Assembly (NCBI GenBank): GCA_018267365.1
Contig: JAFDYQ010000029.1
Span: 1 to 56,352 of the forward strand
Direction of reading: 5' to 3'
Source of the DNA: Bacteroidota bacterium
Lineage (GTDB): Bacteria > Bacteroidota > Bacteroidia > Chitinophagales > LD1
DNA: 56,352 bases
Shown here: piece by piece, positions 15,401-24,267 of the stretch
Layout: every line of letters begins with the position of its first letter
Position numbering within the stretch: the first letter of the stretch is position 1
Translations under genes and position numbers: made by a program
Notes under the pieces: generated by a model
The model's database searches: none
What the model saw: the letters and a program-made list of their open reading frames with translations, nothing else
What the model was told of the DNA's origin: nothing

Positions 15401-17755
15401 CTCTCCTCTGCCGCATCGGGCAACTGGAATGCAGGCGCTAATGCTACTGTACCGACAGGTACCGGCACACAGCTCGTGACACAATACACTGCAATAGGGC
15501 GCAAGGACATCACCTACAGCGCCAATGTATACTCAGGTTTTGTGAATATCGCGCTGGATCAGAGTTCATTCATACCGGTGATACAGTCTACAGCCTCTGT
15601 GCTGAATGGGGACACCTTCTTCGTATGCCAGGGCAGCAGCGCCAACTTTAACCTGCAGATCGCCTCAGGCGATACGTTTAGCTGGGATTTTGGTGGTGCC
15701 CTATCACCTAGCATCTACTACGGCGCTACGCAGCAAAATCTGACCGGCCTGACCTTTGCTACGCCGGGACTATATATGATAGTAGCTAACATCAAGACGA
15801 GCTGCTGTGGCTGGTCTCCCTATGACACGGCATGGCTACAGGTAGATCCTCTGCCTACTATCACCTACACCGGTACTACCTCCTTCTGTCCGGGAGACAG
15901 CGCGCACATCATACTGTCCGGCACGGGTGCATCCTATATGTGGACGCCTGCGGGAGGTGTGAGCAATCCTACCGGTACCGATGTGTATATCCACCCACTC
16001 AACTCTACCACATATGTGGCCTCGGCCCTCAGCGCGAGTGGCAGGTGCCATGCTGATACATCTATCGCCATCACTGTGCTCACTCCGGCTACGCTGGCAT
16101 TCACTACGGTGCCTGCTACCTGCGGCAGCAACGGCGGCGCTGCAGTGACTCCTACTCCGGCGGGCAACTATACCTACCAGTGGAGCCCTACCGGCGCTAC
16201 TACTGCCTCTATCAGTAGCCAGCCGGCAGGCAACTATAGCGTGACTGTGACTCCGCAGGGATCTACCTGCTCTGTGACGGGCGTAGTAGCTATCAGCGCC
16301 AATGGTGGTGTGCAGGCATTTGTCACCAATACTATAGCGCCGCTCTGCCATGGAGACTGCAATGGCGCACTGAAAATACGCGCAATAGGAGGAACGGCCC
16401 CATATGCATATGCATGGACCACCTCATCTGCCTCAGACAGCGTGTACAGTCTCTGTGCAGGATCCTATACTGTGACTGTGACCGATGCTAACGGCTGTAG
16501 TGTGACCACCTCTCAGACACTGACCGATCCGCAGCTGCTCCAGGTGGTGACGCTGGATAGTACCGCGACGCAGTGCGGCAGCTCATGTACCGGTACTGCT
16601 ACGATAGATGGACAGGGAGGTACGGGCAACTTCACCTATGTGTGGAGTCCTGCAGTCTCCCCGGCCAGCAATCATCCGACCAATCTCTGTGCAGGCCGCT
16701 ATACTATCACTGTGACAGACCAGAATGGCTGTACAGGCACCGGTGGCGTGACCATCAATGCCAATGTGCCCGCCCTGAATGTGACACTGGCCAATACACC
16801 GGAGACCTGCCCGGGCTACTGCAATGCAAGCAGTGTGGCCACCGTGAGCAACGGTACACCACCTTATTCATTTGTATGGAGCAATGGTCCGACTTCGGCC
16901 ATGGATAGTAATATGTGTGCCGGGCCGTATACGCTGACTGTGACCGATGCGTCTAACTGTCCGCAGACCGTATTTGACACGATCCCTTCTGCCGGGGTGC
17001 CTCTGCACCTGACCCTGGCCGGTACGATAGAGACCTGTCCGCAGAAGTGTGACGGCTCTGAGATAGCTACGGTCACGGATGGATTTCCTCCGTATACATA
17101 TACATGGAGCAACGGTGCGACCACCGCAGCTAATACCAATCTGTGTACGGCTACATATGTGCTGACGGTGACAGATACCCACAACTGTACGGTGTCTCTG
17201 TCGGACAGCCTGGCACCGTCGCCCAACTCGATACCGGGATTTGCACTCACGGCCAGCAGTGATAATATCTGCTACGATAAACCTGACTCTATAGAGCTGA
17301 CAGCTATATCCGATTCCCTGATAGATTTCGTATGGAGTACCGGTGTGACAGTGCCCTCTGCGCTCACCTCTATGATCACAGCCGCTGACTCCGGCACCTA
17401 TCAGGTCTCTGCTACTAAAAACGGCTGTATCACTACGCTGACACAGATCATCACCGGGGTAAAGTGTGACAGCGCTTGCGGCATAGCTATAGCCAATGCA
17501 TTCACTCCTAATGGTGACAATAAGAATGACGTTTTCAGAGCAGTATATTCCTGCCCGGTCTACTCGTTTACCATGACTATATACAATAGGTGGGGAGAAA
17601 AAGTGTATGAGACCGACGACATCACCAAGGGATGGGACGGCACCTACAAAGGCGCGCCTGCTGCTGCAGAAGCCTATCTCTGGTACGTATGCTCAAAGGA
17701 AAAAGACATATCCACCGAAGTATGCAAGTCCGGCAAACTGATGCTACTGAGATAA
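12410..17755 (+). CDS. Giant T9SS type-B surface protein with glycine-rich beta-helix region and SprB repeats
   Basis: About 1781 residues. The start at 12410 gives a clean signal peptide (MKKLLSLTVLLISFSLF...YAS); the open frame extends 84 bp further upstream without such features. Order: N-terminal domain beginning 'SHVMGADLTYSC' (23-285), Ig/PKD-like domains, a parallel beta-helix-like region ('TTIEGGFDP', 'YIRLQDLTIQTANC') about 560-690, then about 260 residues very rich in Gly (GGX and GXX repeats, roughly 699-960) broken by a beta-helix strand 'NCFGIFMNSNGAGGIIQEC'. Further PKD-like and four or more SprB-type repeats ('YTVTVTDANGC') follow, and a T9SS type-B C-terminal domain ('ANAFTPNGDNKNDVF', 'IYNRWGEKVYE') covers about 1691-1781. 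Likely a cell-surface or secreted adhesin; ligand unknown. Confidence 0.92.
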   Translation: MKKLLSLTVLLISFSLFSRLYASHVMGADLTYSCIGPNQYLVTLTGYRDCNGITLTAPLTINYKSAQCGVNSSLTLHQVGTSQDITPACFSTTDACHGGSGIGIEKDVFQGTLTLPAGCGSDWVLSWDMCCRNAAITTLSNPSNEDFYIEAHLNNTLPTCDNSPVFSNDPVAVYCNGFTQLYNQGGVDADGDSLHYYLMPSLNAAGSTVSYAGSFSATNPMATSGGTTMDPLTGQLTFTPNQSQVAVVKVGVDEYRNGVLIGHVERDMQVIVTNCTNSAPTGGGINGVAGAYTYNTTACSSFCFTIQTASANAGDSIYYTLAGATLPGATFTSSGGVQPLITVCWSPSQADVGSHSFVLNLRNNACPYYGTASIAYTIIVAPAANPPVDAGPDIHLCPGQTGSLTATSTGSVTSYTWSDGTTTHAGATWTGINPAVTTIYTVSALYSNGCTLTDQVIVYRNTKPTVVAYPPVSTICSTSDTVQLNTIATNAATYSWTPAAGLTCSSCGSPKASPTASTEYSVVALDSSGCPSDTATVRVNLNSPPPVQSCSVIYATPTGTGSGSQYDPTNLDNALAAAQCNNAVIKLAIGTYTVDFPITTLGSYTTIEGGFDPANNWVKSSLPGATTIYRSALNLEGTGNTKRLVGIYLNGAQYIRLQDLTIQTANCPAVSGTDTFGYSNYAIHMSNCSNYNIVRCQIKPGSGSDGVAGTPATGSGTPGANGNTAGNTATGASPGAGPNAGGNGGNGGSGGTVSGNSGTAGSAGTGPGAGAGGGGGSGAVTCAAFGIFNGSAAQPGAPGAPGTAGTSGAAGGAGTLSGGFFTAGGQGGNGTAGTTGSGGGGGGGTGGAGLNTRGSGGGSGGSGGGGGPGGTGGYGGGNCFGIFMNSNGAGGIIQECNIGPLAPGNGGAGGTGGAGGAGGTGGSGNTGGSGCQNFYGNGGNGGAGGNGGNGGNGGAGIGTRVYIAGGSPLTMADTTFGLVAQPTIFAANISCTNRNDTLSSAASGNWNAGANATVPTGTGTQLVTQYTAIGRKDITYSANVYSGFVNIALDQSSFIPVIQSTASVLNGDTFFVCQGSSANFNLQIASGDTFSWDFGGALSPSIYYGATQQNLTGLTFATPGLYMIVANIKTSCCGWSPYDTAWLQVDPLPTITYTGTTSFCPGDSAHIILSGTGASYMWTPAGGVSNPTGTDVYIHPLNSTTYVASALSASGRCHADTSIAITVLTPATLAFTTVPATCGSNGGAAVTPTPAGNYTYQWSPTGATTASISSQPAGNYSVTVTPQGSTCSVTGVVAISANGGVQAFVTNTIAPLCHGDCNGALKIRAIGGTAPYAYAWTTSSASDSVYSLCAGSYTVTVTDANGCSVTTSQTLTDPQLLQVVTLDSTATQCGSSCTGTATIDGQGGTGNFTYVWSPAVSPASNHPTNLCAGRYTITVTDQNGCTGTGGVTINANVPALNVTLANTPETCPGYCNASSVATVSNGTPPYSFVWSNGPTSAMDSNMCAGPYTLTVTDASNCPQTVFDTIPSAGVPLHLTLAGTIETCPQKCDGSEIATVTDGFPPYTYTWSNGATTAANTNLCTATYVLTVTDTHNCTVSLSDSLAPSPNSIPGFALTASSDNICYDKPDSIELTAISDSLIDFVWSTGVTVPSALTSMITAADSGTYQVSATKNGCITTLTQIITGVKCDSACGIAIANAFTPNGDNKNDVFRAVYSCPVYSFTMTIYNRWGEKVYETDDITKGWDGTYKGAPAAAEAYLWYVCSKEKDISTEVCKSGKLMLLR

Positions 17756-17768
17756 GCATACAGATCTG

Positions 17769-17812
17769 AAAAGGAAAACCCACCGTCATAAACCGGTGGG
17801 TTTTTCCTTTTA
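17769..17812. terminator. Bidirectional terminator between the adhesin and GH5 genes
   Basis: Stem AAAACCCACCG (17775-17785) pairs with CGGTGGGTTTT (17794-17804), extended by AAAAGG/CCTTTT on the outside. A-runs on one side and T-runs on the other suit termination in both directions. It overlaps the stop codon of the minus-strand GH5 gene. Confidence 0.9.
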
Positions 17813-19186
17813 GGGACGGATAGTGACCCGCACATGCGCGTGCGGATCGGACACTATGATCTGAAGACTATTATCGGCGGCGTCCCGGCTCGCTATGTAG
17901 TGCTCTGCGCCGGACACCGTCCAGTGATATGCATCTCCCATAGACAGGCGCGGTACGGATATAAGTGTAGGAGCCCGGATGCTGTCATCACTGATATAAT
18001 CCATGTCAAAAAACCTGGTGGCCGGATCGTAATGAAATGAGCGCAGCTGGCCTGAGACCGCTGCCGGGAAAACGCGTAAGAGCTGCCACATCATGGGAGA
18101 TGGCGTGAGGTCACGATTCAGTGGCCCCCAGCCACCCGGATCCCCTGACCAATAGATCCAGGACGCCTGCCTCTGATCCATGCCGGAGAGTATATCCTGC
18201 GTGTATTTGTCAAAATCTTTCTTTTGCGACGAAAGGCCAAACTCACCGAGAAGAAAAGAGGACTGCTGCATCTGTACCTCCCGATCACGCTGACGAAACC
18301 ATCTGGCCAGACTCTTCTTGTCCCGGGCCCTATAATCGCCACCGATGTCCACAAACTTCATATAGCAATGCGGTGCATATACCATCTTGTGCACGATCGT
18401 ATCATTTACCTTTGGCAAATGTGAGCGCATACCAAAGTTGGTACCGAATGAGCGCGGCTCAAAGAAGATGTAGCGCAAAGTATCTTCGCTACGGATAGCC
18501 GGTATCAGCCTGTGGTACATGGCTGTGAGCCACCGGCGCTCAAAGCCACCGGCGAGCGTTTTGATGAGCCTGCCGCCGTGCGGTTCATTCATCAGATCAT
18601 AGCCTATCACATAGGGATCATCTCTGAGCAGCTCGACCACTTTCAGCCACGATCTTATATAATGGTCCTGTAATTCCTTGCGCCTTTTATACTTCCAGAA
18701 AGTAACAAAAGAGTGTATGACCTTGGGCTCCATATTCTGCATCCACCACGGCCATCTGTCAGGGATCAGGTTTTTGATGCGCGTATAGGTAGCCGCCCAC
18801 TCGGGTGCGCCATTATCGCCTACACCATAGCCATATACGTCCTGGTGCATATCTATGATCACATACATGCCCCTGTCTGTATACCACCGGACCCTCTCAC
18901 GTACTTTGGCCAGATAGGAGGCATCAAAGGAGTCTTTCTTTGGCTCTATAGCACCCCAGAAGACAAGGTAGCGTACGGCATTCCATCCGAGATCGCGGTG
19001 CTCCCGCCCGACATCCTTCTCCTGAATCCATGGCTGGTGGCCCGGCGAATTCTTGGCCCCACCGGCTGTATTGAGGCCGTGCAGTATCACAGTACGGCCA
19101 TAGGCATCTCTGATAGGTGCCGCTACCTGCGCGTCAGCCACTACCCAGCATACAGCGGTGAGCAAAAAAACTAACATCTTTTTCAT
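17810..19186 (-). CDS. Secreted glycoside hydrolase family 5 (endoglycoceramidase-like)
   Basis: A 458-residue secreted GH5 enzyme. Signal peptide at 1-20 (ending VADAQ), then a TIM barrel. 'RTVILHGLNTAGGAK', 'YVIIDMHQDVYGYGVGDNGAPEW' (109-130), the proton-donor motif 'DLMNEPHGG' (E201) and the nucleophile motif 'LLGEFGLSS' (E315) are all present, so it should be active. The DMHQD...GAPEW arrangement resembles endoglycoceramidase-like GH5 members more than plain cellulases; substrate may be a glycolipid or another beta-glycan. It has a C-terminal beta-sandwich-like region (about 375-458) and no T9SS sorting domain. It lies alone between two giant surface-protein genes and is convergent with the first. 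Confidence 0.88.
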   Translation of the reverse strand: MKKMLVFLLTAVCWVVADAQVAAPIRDAYGRTVILHGLNTAGGAKNSPGHQPWIQEKDVGREHRDLGWNAVRYLVFWGAIEPKKDSFDASYLAKVRERVRWYTDRGMYVIIDMHQDVYGYGVGDNGAPEWAATYTRIKNLIPDRWPWWMQNMEPKVIHSFVTFWKYKRRKELQDHYIRSWLKVVELLRDDPYVIGYDLMNEPHGGRLIKTLAGGFERRWLTAMYHRLIPAIRSEDTLRYIFFEPRSFGTNFGMRSHLPKVNDTIVHKMVYAPHCYMKFVDIGGDYRARDKKSLARWFRQRDREVQMQQSSFLLGEFGLSSQKKDFDKYTQDILSGMDQRQASWIYWSGDPGGWGPLNRDLTPSPMMWQLLRVFPAAVSGQLRSFHYDPATRFFDMDYISDDSIRAPTLISVPRLSMGDAYHWTVSGAEHYIASRDAADNSLQIIVSDPHAHVRVTIRP

Positions 19187-19190
19187 AGCG

Positions 19191-19198
19191 CAAATCTA
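19191..19198 (-). promoter_or_regulatory. Candidate -7 element of the GH5 gene
   Basis: On the minus strand the sequence reads TAGATTTG, matching TAnnTTTG, and lies only 5-12 bp upstream of the assigned ATG. Transcription would start at or within a few bases of the start codon, giving a leaderless or near-leaderless mRNA unless the in-frame Met at residue 4 is used. Confidence 0.45.
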
Positions 19199-19286
19199 CC
19201 CAATGTGCCGGTCATGTGTATCCAACTATTTTTATATATAAAAAACAGCATCTATCATGAAATATTAAGAAATCCTTAAAAAATTG

Positions 19287-19318
19287 TTTGGATAAAAAGC
19301 ATGGATAGTGTAGCTTTA
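19287..19318 (+). promoter_or_regulatory. Candidate promoter of the SprB-repeat protein gene
   Basis: TTTG (19287-19290) and TAGCTTTA (19311-19318) are spaced 20 bp apart, close to the Bacteroidota consensus with one mismatch in the -7 element. The ATG follows at 19342. Confidence 0.5.
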
Positions 19319-19341
19319 GACGGCTAAACCCTTCACCATTC

Positions 19342-22300
19342 ATGAAACAACTATTTACCCGGTTTTCGACTGGCGCGTCGTCCTTTTTTACTTTATCCAG
19401 CAACTCCCTGTTTCAACGTCCGCTAATTGCGGGGTTGATACTTATCTGCTGTATGCATCCGCGGCTACATGCTCAAAACCTGGTACTCAATCCGAGCTTT
19501 GAGACTACCTCCAGCTGTCCTGTAGGCATCAGTCAGTTTAACCTCGCTACAAACTGGAACTCGACGAATACCGGTGCGGATAGCTGCTCCTCACCCGACC
19601 TATATGCGGGCTGTGCCCCGGCTATAGGTGGTGCCAATAGCCCGAACGGACTGCTAGGGTACCAGGCCTCCCGTACAGGTACCCACCATGCGGGTATCAT
19701 CCTGAGTGAGGGATTTGTAGGATGTGCGCATCTGAATGATAACTACCGGGAATACATAGAGGGGCAGCTATCGTCTGCTATGGTAGCCGGGCAGAAGTAC
19801 CTTGTCAGTTTCTACGTGAGCCTGCCCGAAGGTGTGATGTGGGGCAGCAATAGTATCGGCGTTTACTTTACCAATACCCAATACCAGCATAATGCCTGCC
19901 CGAGTAATCAACTGATACCGGTGACACCGCAGCTCAATATGTGCGGCCCCGCTATCATGGATACACTCCACTGGGTACCTATACAGTGGGTATATACTGC
20001 TGCCGGCGGAGAGCGGTATTTTACTATCGGCAACTTTAAAAACGATAACAATTCAAACTATGTAACTCTAAACTGCGGTACTTTCAATCCATATGTCTAC
20101 TACTACATAGATGATGTAAACGTCTCAGTAGCACTGCCCAATCAGTGCGGCATCACTGTACTGACAGACTCCGTAAATGCAACCTGCGGGAGTAACAACG
20201 GTAGTGTGAGTATCACGGCGCAGGGATGTACTACCCCCTTCAGCTATGCATGGTCGGCTCCCGGAGGCACGGGTACTACCCTATCTAATCTGGGGGCAGG
20301 CACCTATACAGTATCCGTGACAGATGGTACGGGCTGTATACAGACGGCATCTGTCTCCGTCAATGCTGCGTGCCCTACTACCCTGTGCCGCAATACAAAC
20401 GGCTCACTGACGGTATCCGGCGGTACGGCACCCTATACCTGGCAGGTGTGGGATAGTGTAGGCGGCGTGTGCCAGGGGGGGATCGTGTTTGGCGGTCTGT
20501 GCCTGGGGGGCACCTGGGTCACGACCTATGGCTGGAAGACCATAAGTACCGGAGCGGCTACCTCCTACACACCTCCGGCGGGTACTGATACACTGCGGGT
20601 GATAGACAATGCGGGCACTACGGTGACCTCATGGAATATAGCGACTCTCTCTCCCTGCAATGCCTGCAACCTGGTAGTCACTCCAGGCCGCACAGCCAAT
20701 GTCCTGTGTGCTGGCAGCAGCAGCGGCTTTGCCAGTGTAAACCATACAGGTGGTACTGCACCGCTCACGTATACCTGGTCTCCCAATGTGAGCACGGCAG
20801 ACTCTGCCCAGAACCTGGCCGCCGGCACCTATACGGTGACGGTCAGAGATGCGGGAGGCTGCTCAGGTACGGCGTCCTTTACCATCACTGCGCCGGCCAG
20901 CGCTCTGACCAGCACAGTGGCTACCAACCTGCCTGCAGGATGCTCCAGCAGCACAGGCAAAATCGTGCTATCTACTACGGGAGGTACTCCGGGCTATACC
21001 TACATATGGTCTCCGAATGTCAGCACAAGAGACTCTGCTACCAATCTGGCCGCAGGCAACTATCGCGTCACTGTGAGCGATGCTAACGGGTGCACTGCAC
21101 TCGTGACGGCTACTGTGACCAGCGCCGGCTCCATCTCAGTGAGTGCGGGTGCACAGACTAATGTAAACTGCTACGGTAGCAGTACAGGGGTGGCCCATGT
21201 GAGCGTGACGGGTGCTACAGCGCCAGTGACCTATACCTGGTCTCCAAACGTAAGCACTGCTGACTCAGCGATCAATCTCGCAGCAGGTACATATACTGTG
21301 ACTGTGCGCGATGCAAATGGCTGTACGGGTACGTCATCCTTTGCCATCACACAGCCTGCTGCGGCGCTGGCCCTGACCAATACTCCCACCCAGCCTACCT
21401 GTGGCGGCACGAATGGTAAGATAGTCGTACATGCTACTGGTGGTACCCCTGTATATACATATACATGGTCGCCTAATGTCAGTAATGCAGACTCTGCTAT
21501 CAATCTCTCTGCCAATACATATAATATCACTGTGACGGATAGCCGCGGGTGTACAGCCACCACTGCCGCGACGCTAGCAGCCTCTGCTCAGATCACGGCC
21601 ACAGCGGGACCGCAGACCAATGTAAGCTGCTATGGAGCTAGTAGTGGTGCAGCCCATGTGACAGTATCCGGTGGCACGGCGCCGCTGACATACACCTGGT
21701 CTGCAGGCGGTAGCACAGCGGATTCTGCTACGGGACTGGCGGCAGGTGTATATACAGTGACGGTGCGTGATGCCGGCGGCTGCAGTGCATCTGCTTCCTT
21801 CACCATCACACAGCCGGCGTCGGCGCTATCTGCCACTGCCACTGCCAGCCCTACCAGCTGCGGCGGTAGTACAGGCCAGATCACTATAGCGCCAGGCGGT
21901 GGTACGCCAGGGTATACCTATACGTGGTCGCCTAATGTGAGTAGCACAGCTACAGCCAGCAATCTGGGAGTAGGAACCTATAATGTGACTGTGACAGATA
22001 ACCTCGGTTGCACATTTGCCACCTCAGGATCTGTATCCTCTACCACAGGTTTTAGCGTTTCTCAGGGAGCGCAAACCAATGTTAACTGTTTCGGCGGCGC
22101 TACCGGAGCTGCCCAGGTGGCTGTATCGGGCGGCACGACTCCTTATACATACACATGGGCACCCAATGTGAGCACGGGTAGCTCTGCATCAAATCTGACA
22201 GCCGGCACTTATACTGTGACGGTAGAGGATGTGGCCGGATGCTCAGGCGTAGTGACCTTTAATATCACCCAGCCCTCAGCCGCTCTCAGTGTGACGGCCG

Positions 22301-24147
22301 CGGTGACACATGGTACATGCGGGCAGAGCAACGGACAAATAGCACTGACAGCATCCGGAGGCACACCAGGGTATGGCTATGTATGGGCACCGGCAGTGAG
22401 TACCACTGCTACTGCGGTGAGTCTGACTGCGGGTAGCTATAGCACTACGATCACAGACGCGCTGGGCTGCTCAGTCACCAGCAGTAATACAGTCACAGCA
22501 TCTCCTGCTATCAATGCTACAGCGGGTACTACTATAAATGTGACCTGCAATGGTGCGAATGACGGATCGGCACATATCAACGTGAGCGGAGGTACTACTC
22601 CTTTGACCTACGCGTGGACACCCTCGGCCGGGATCGGCGGTGCCTCTACAGACAGCGCCTATGGCCTGCTGCCCGGGGTAACCTACACAGCCATAGTGAG
22701 CGACGGAGCAGGCTGTGCCGATACAGTGACAGTGTCTGTGACACAACCTGCACCATACACCGTATCTCAAACCTCTGCAAATGCAGACTGCGGCCTGAGC
22801 AATGGCACCGCAAGTGTGACTGCAGGCGGTAGTAACGGTGGCTACACCTATCTATGGAACAATGGTCAAACCACTAACGCGATAACCGGCCTCAGTGCGG
22901 GCCTCTACATACTGACTATCACGGATAGCAAGGGCTGCACGTATACAGATAGTGTGACTGTAGGTGTCAATGGCGGGCCACCGGCTCCTACCATCAGTGG
23001 CGGGCCACTGACCTTCTGCCAGGGCGATAGCGTGGTACTGACATCGAGCGCCGCCACCGGCAATACATGGAGCACAGGTGCTACGACACAGAGTATTACC
23101 GTATTTGCCGCCGGCAGCTATACGGTGACGGAAACCTCCGGCGGCTGCACCAGTCCTGCCTCAGCGGCAGTGGTGGTGACGGTCAACCCTATACCAGCTA
23201 CACCAACTATCACAGCATCCGGGCCGCTTACTTTCTGTCAGGGTGACAGTGTGACGCTGAGCAGCAGCGCCTCATCGGGAAATGTGTGGAGCAACGGCGC
23301 CACTACTCCGACTATTGTGGTCTCTACCTCGGGGACTTTCACAGTCAGTACCACGCAGCTGGGCTGCCAGAGTGCAGCATCTGCACCTGTGACCACTGTA
23401 GTGACACCAAACCCTGTGCCGCTGATCGCCAGCACAGATACTGCCGTGTGTCCCGGCGCTACGGTCACCCTCGATGCCACCACCTCAGGTGCTACCACAT
23501 ACATATGGAGCAATGGGACTACACAGCCTACACTGAGCGCTACGGATGGCACCTACTCTGTGACCGTGACTGCCAATGGCTGCTCCGGTACTGCGAGCAT
23601 CACCATCGGCGCACTACCGGCTCTGGGCACCTTCACACTGCCTGATAGCCTCGCTCCATGTACCGGAGATACAGTGACACTAGATGCCACCACGGCCAAT
23701 GCGACTGCCTATCAGTGGACAGGTATCAATGCCACTACGCCGGTAGTATACGTCACAGCAAATACAGCGGCTCCGGGAGGTACGCTATATCGTGCAGATG
23801 TGACCAACCAGTGTGGTGCGCTATCCGACTCTGTCATTGTAGCCTTTAAAGATTGCGAGTGCAGGATCATCATGGCAAATGCGTTTACCCCTAATGGAGA
23901 TGGACTGAATGATTACTACCACCCTGTAATGCAGTGCCAGCATCCTACATCTATTAATTTCAGAATTTACAACCGATGGGGCGAGTTGGTATTTGAGAGT
24001 ACGGCTCTGGATGGCAAATGGGACGGAAACTATAAAGGACAGGCACAACCTATAGAGGTGTATACATACATACTTGAGTTTTCGGGTCTGGAAAACAACC
24101 AGCAAAAGACCGTGCACCTGAGTGGAAATGTGACTCTGCTGAGATAG
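19342..24147 (+). CDS. Giant T9SS type-B surface protein with eleven SprB-type repeats
   Basis: A 1601-residue secreted protein. A long signal region (1-45, core 'LIAGLILICCM') leads to an N-terminal module 'QNLVLNPSFETTSSCP' to 'YYYIDDVNVSV' (46-265), also found in the 42.8-kb protein. Next come eleven SprB-type repeats of about 70 residues (about 270-1205), each with a 'YTWSPNVSTADSA.NLAAGTYTVTV.D..GC' pattern; they alternate between a 'TAPLTYTW' type and a 'TPGYTYTW' type. Three or four Ig-like domains ('LTFCQGDSV.L.SSA') follow, and the C-terminus (about 1510-1601) is a type-B T9SS sorting domain ('MANAFTPNGDGLNDYY', 'RIYNRWGELVFES'). SprB itself is the mobile adhesin of gliding flavobacteria; adhesion is the likely role here, gliding is not shown. 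Confidence 0.93.
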   Translation: MKQLFTRFSTGASSFFTLSSNSLFQRPLIAGLILICCMHPRLHAQNLVLNPSFETTSSCPVGISQFNLATNWNSTNTGADSCSSPDLYAGCAPAIGGANSPNGLLGYQASRTGTHHAGIILSEGFVGCAHLNDNYREYIEGQLSSAMVAGQKYLVSFYVSLPEGVMWGSNSIGVYFTNTQYQHNACPSNQLIPVTPQLNMCGPAIMDTLHWVPIQWVYTAAGGERYFTIGNFKNDNNSNYVTLNCGTFNPYVYYYIDDVNVSVALPNQCGITVLTDSVNATCGSNNGSVSITAQGCTTPFSYAWSAPGGTGTTLSNLGAGTYTVSVTDGTGCIQTASVSVNAACPTTLCRNTNGSLTVSGGTAPYTWQVWDSVGGVCQGGIVFGGLCLGGTWVTTYGWKTISTGAATSYTPPAGTDTLRVIDNAGTTVTSWNIATLSPCNACNLVVTPGRTANVLCAGSSSGFASVNHTGGTAPLTYTWSPNVSTADSAQNLAAGTYTVTVRDAGGCSGTASFTITAPASALTSTVATNLPAGCSSSTGKIVLSTTGGTPGYTYIWSPNVSTRDSATNLAAGNYRVTVSDANGCTALVTATVTSAGSISVSAGAQTNVNCYGSSTGVAHVSVTGATAPVTYTWSPNVSTADSAINLAAGTYTVTVRDANGCTGTSSFAITQPAAALALTNTPTQPTCGGTNGKIVVHATGGTPVYTYTWSPNVSNADSAINLSANTYNITVTDSRGCTATTAATLAASAQITATAGPQTNVSCYGASSGAAHVTVSGGTAPLTYTWSAGGSTADSATGLAAGVYTVTVRDAGGCSASASFTITQPASALSATATASPTSCGGSTGQITIAPGGGTPGYTYTWSPNVSSTATASNLGVGTYNVTVTDNLGCTFATSGSVSSTTGFSVSQGAQTNVNCFGGATGAAQVAVSGGTTPYTYTWAPNVSTGSSASNLTAGTYTVTVEDVAGCSGVVTFNITQPSAALSVTAAVTHGTCGQSNGQIALTASGGTPGYGYVWAPAVSTTATAVSLTAGSYSTTITDALGCSVTSSNTVTASPAINATAGTTINVTCNGANDGSAHINVSGGTTPLTYAWTPSAGIGGASTDSAYGLLPGVTYTAIVSDGAGCADTVTVSVTQPAPYTVSQTSANADCGLSNGTASVTAGGSNGGYTYLWNNGQTTNAITGLSAGLYILTITDSKGCTYTDSVTVGVNGGPPAPTISGGPLTFCQGDSVVLTSSAATGNTWSTGATTQSITVFAAGSYTVTETSGGCTSPASAAVVVTVNPIPATPTITASGPLTFCQGDSVTLSSSASSGNVWSNGATTPTIVVSTSGTFTVSTTQLGCQSAASAPVTTVVTPNPVPLIASTDTAVCPGATVTLDATTSGATTYIWSNGTTQPTLSATDGTYSVTVTANGCSGTASITIGALPALGTFTLPDSLAPCTGDTVTLDATTANATAYQWTGINATTPVVYVTANTAAPGGTLYRADVTNQCGALSDSVIVAFKDCECRIIMANAFTPNGDGLNDYYHPVMQCQHPTSINFRIYNRWGELVFESTALDGKWDGNYKGQAQPIEVYTYILEFSGLENNQQKTVHLSGNVTLLR

Positions 24148-24169
24148 AAGCACCTCGCAAAAAACAATG

Positions 24170-24197
24170 AAAGCCCCGGCAAAGAGCCGGGGCTTTT
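24170..24197 (+). terminator. Terminator after the SprB-repeat gene
   Basis: Stem AAAGCCCCGGC (24170-24180) pairs with GCCGGGGCTTT (24186-24196), followed by a T run. It also separates this gene from the convergent pyrG. Confidence 0.9.
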
Positions 24198-24267
24198 AAT
24201 TATCCGCCTCAGGGTGTGCACCTGGCGGCGGAATCTGTATAACATAACCGGTAAGATGTGAAGAGAC

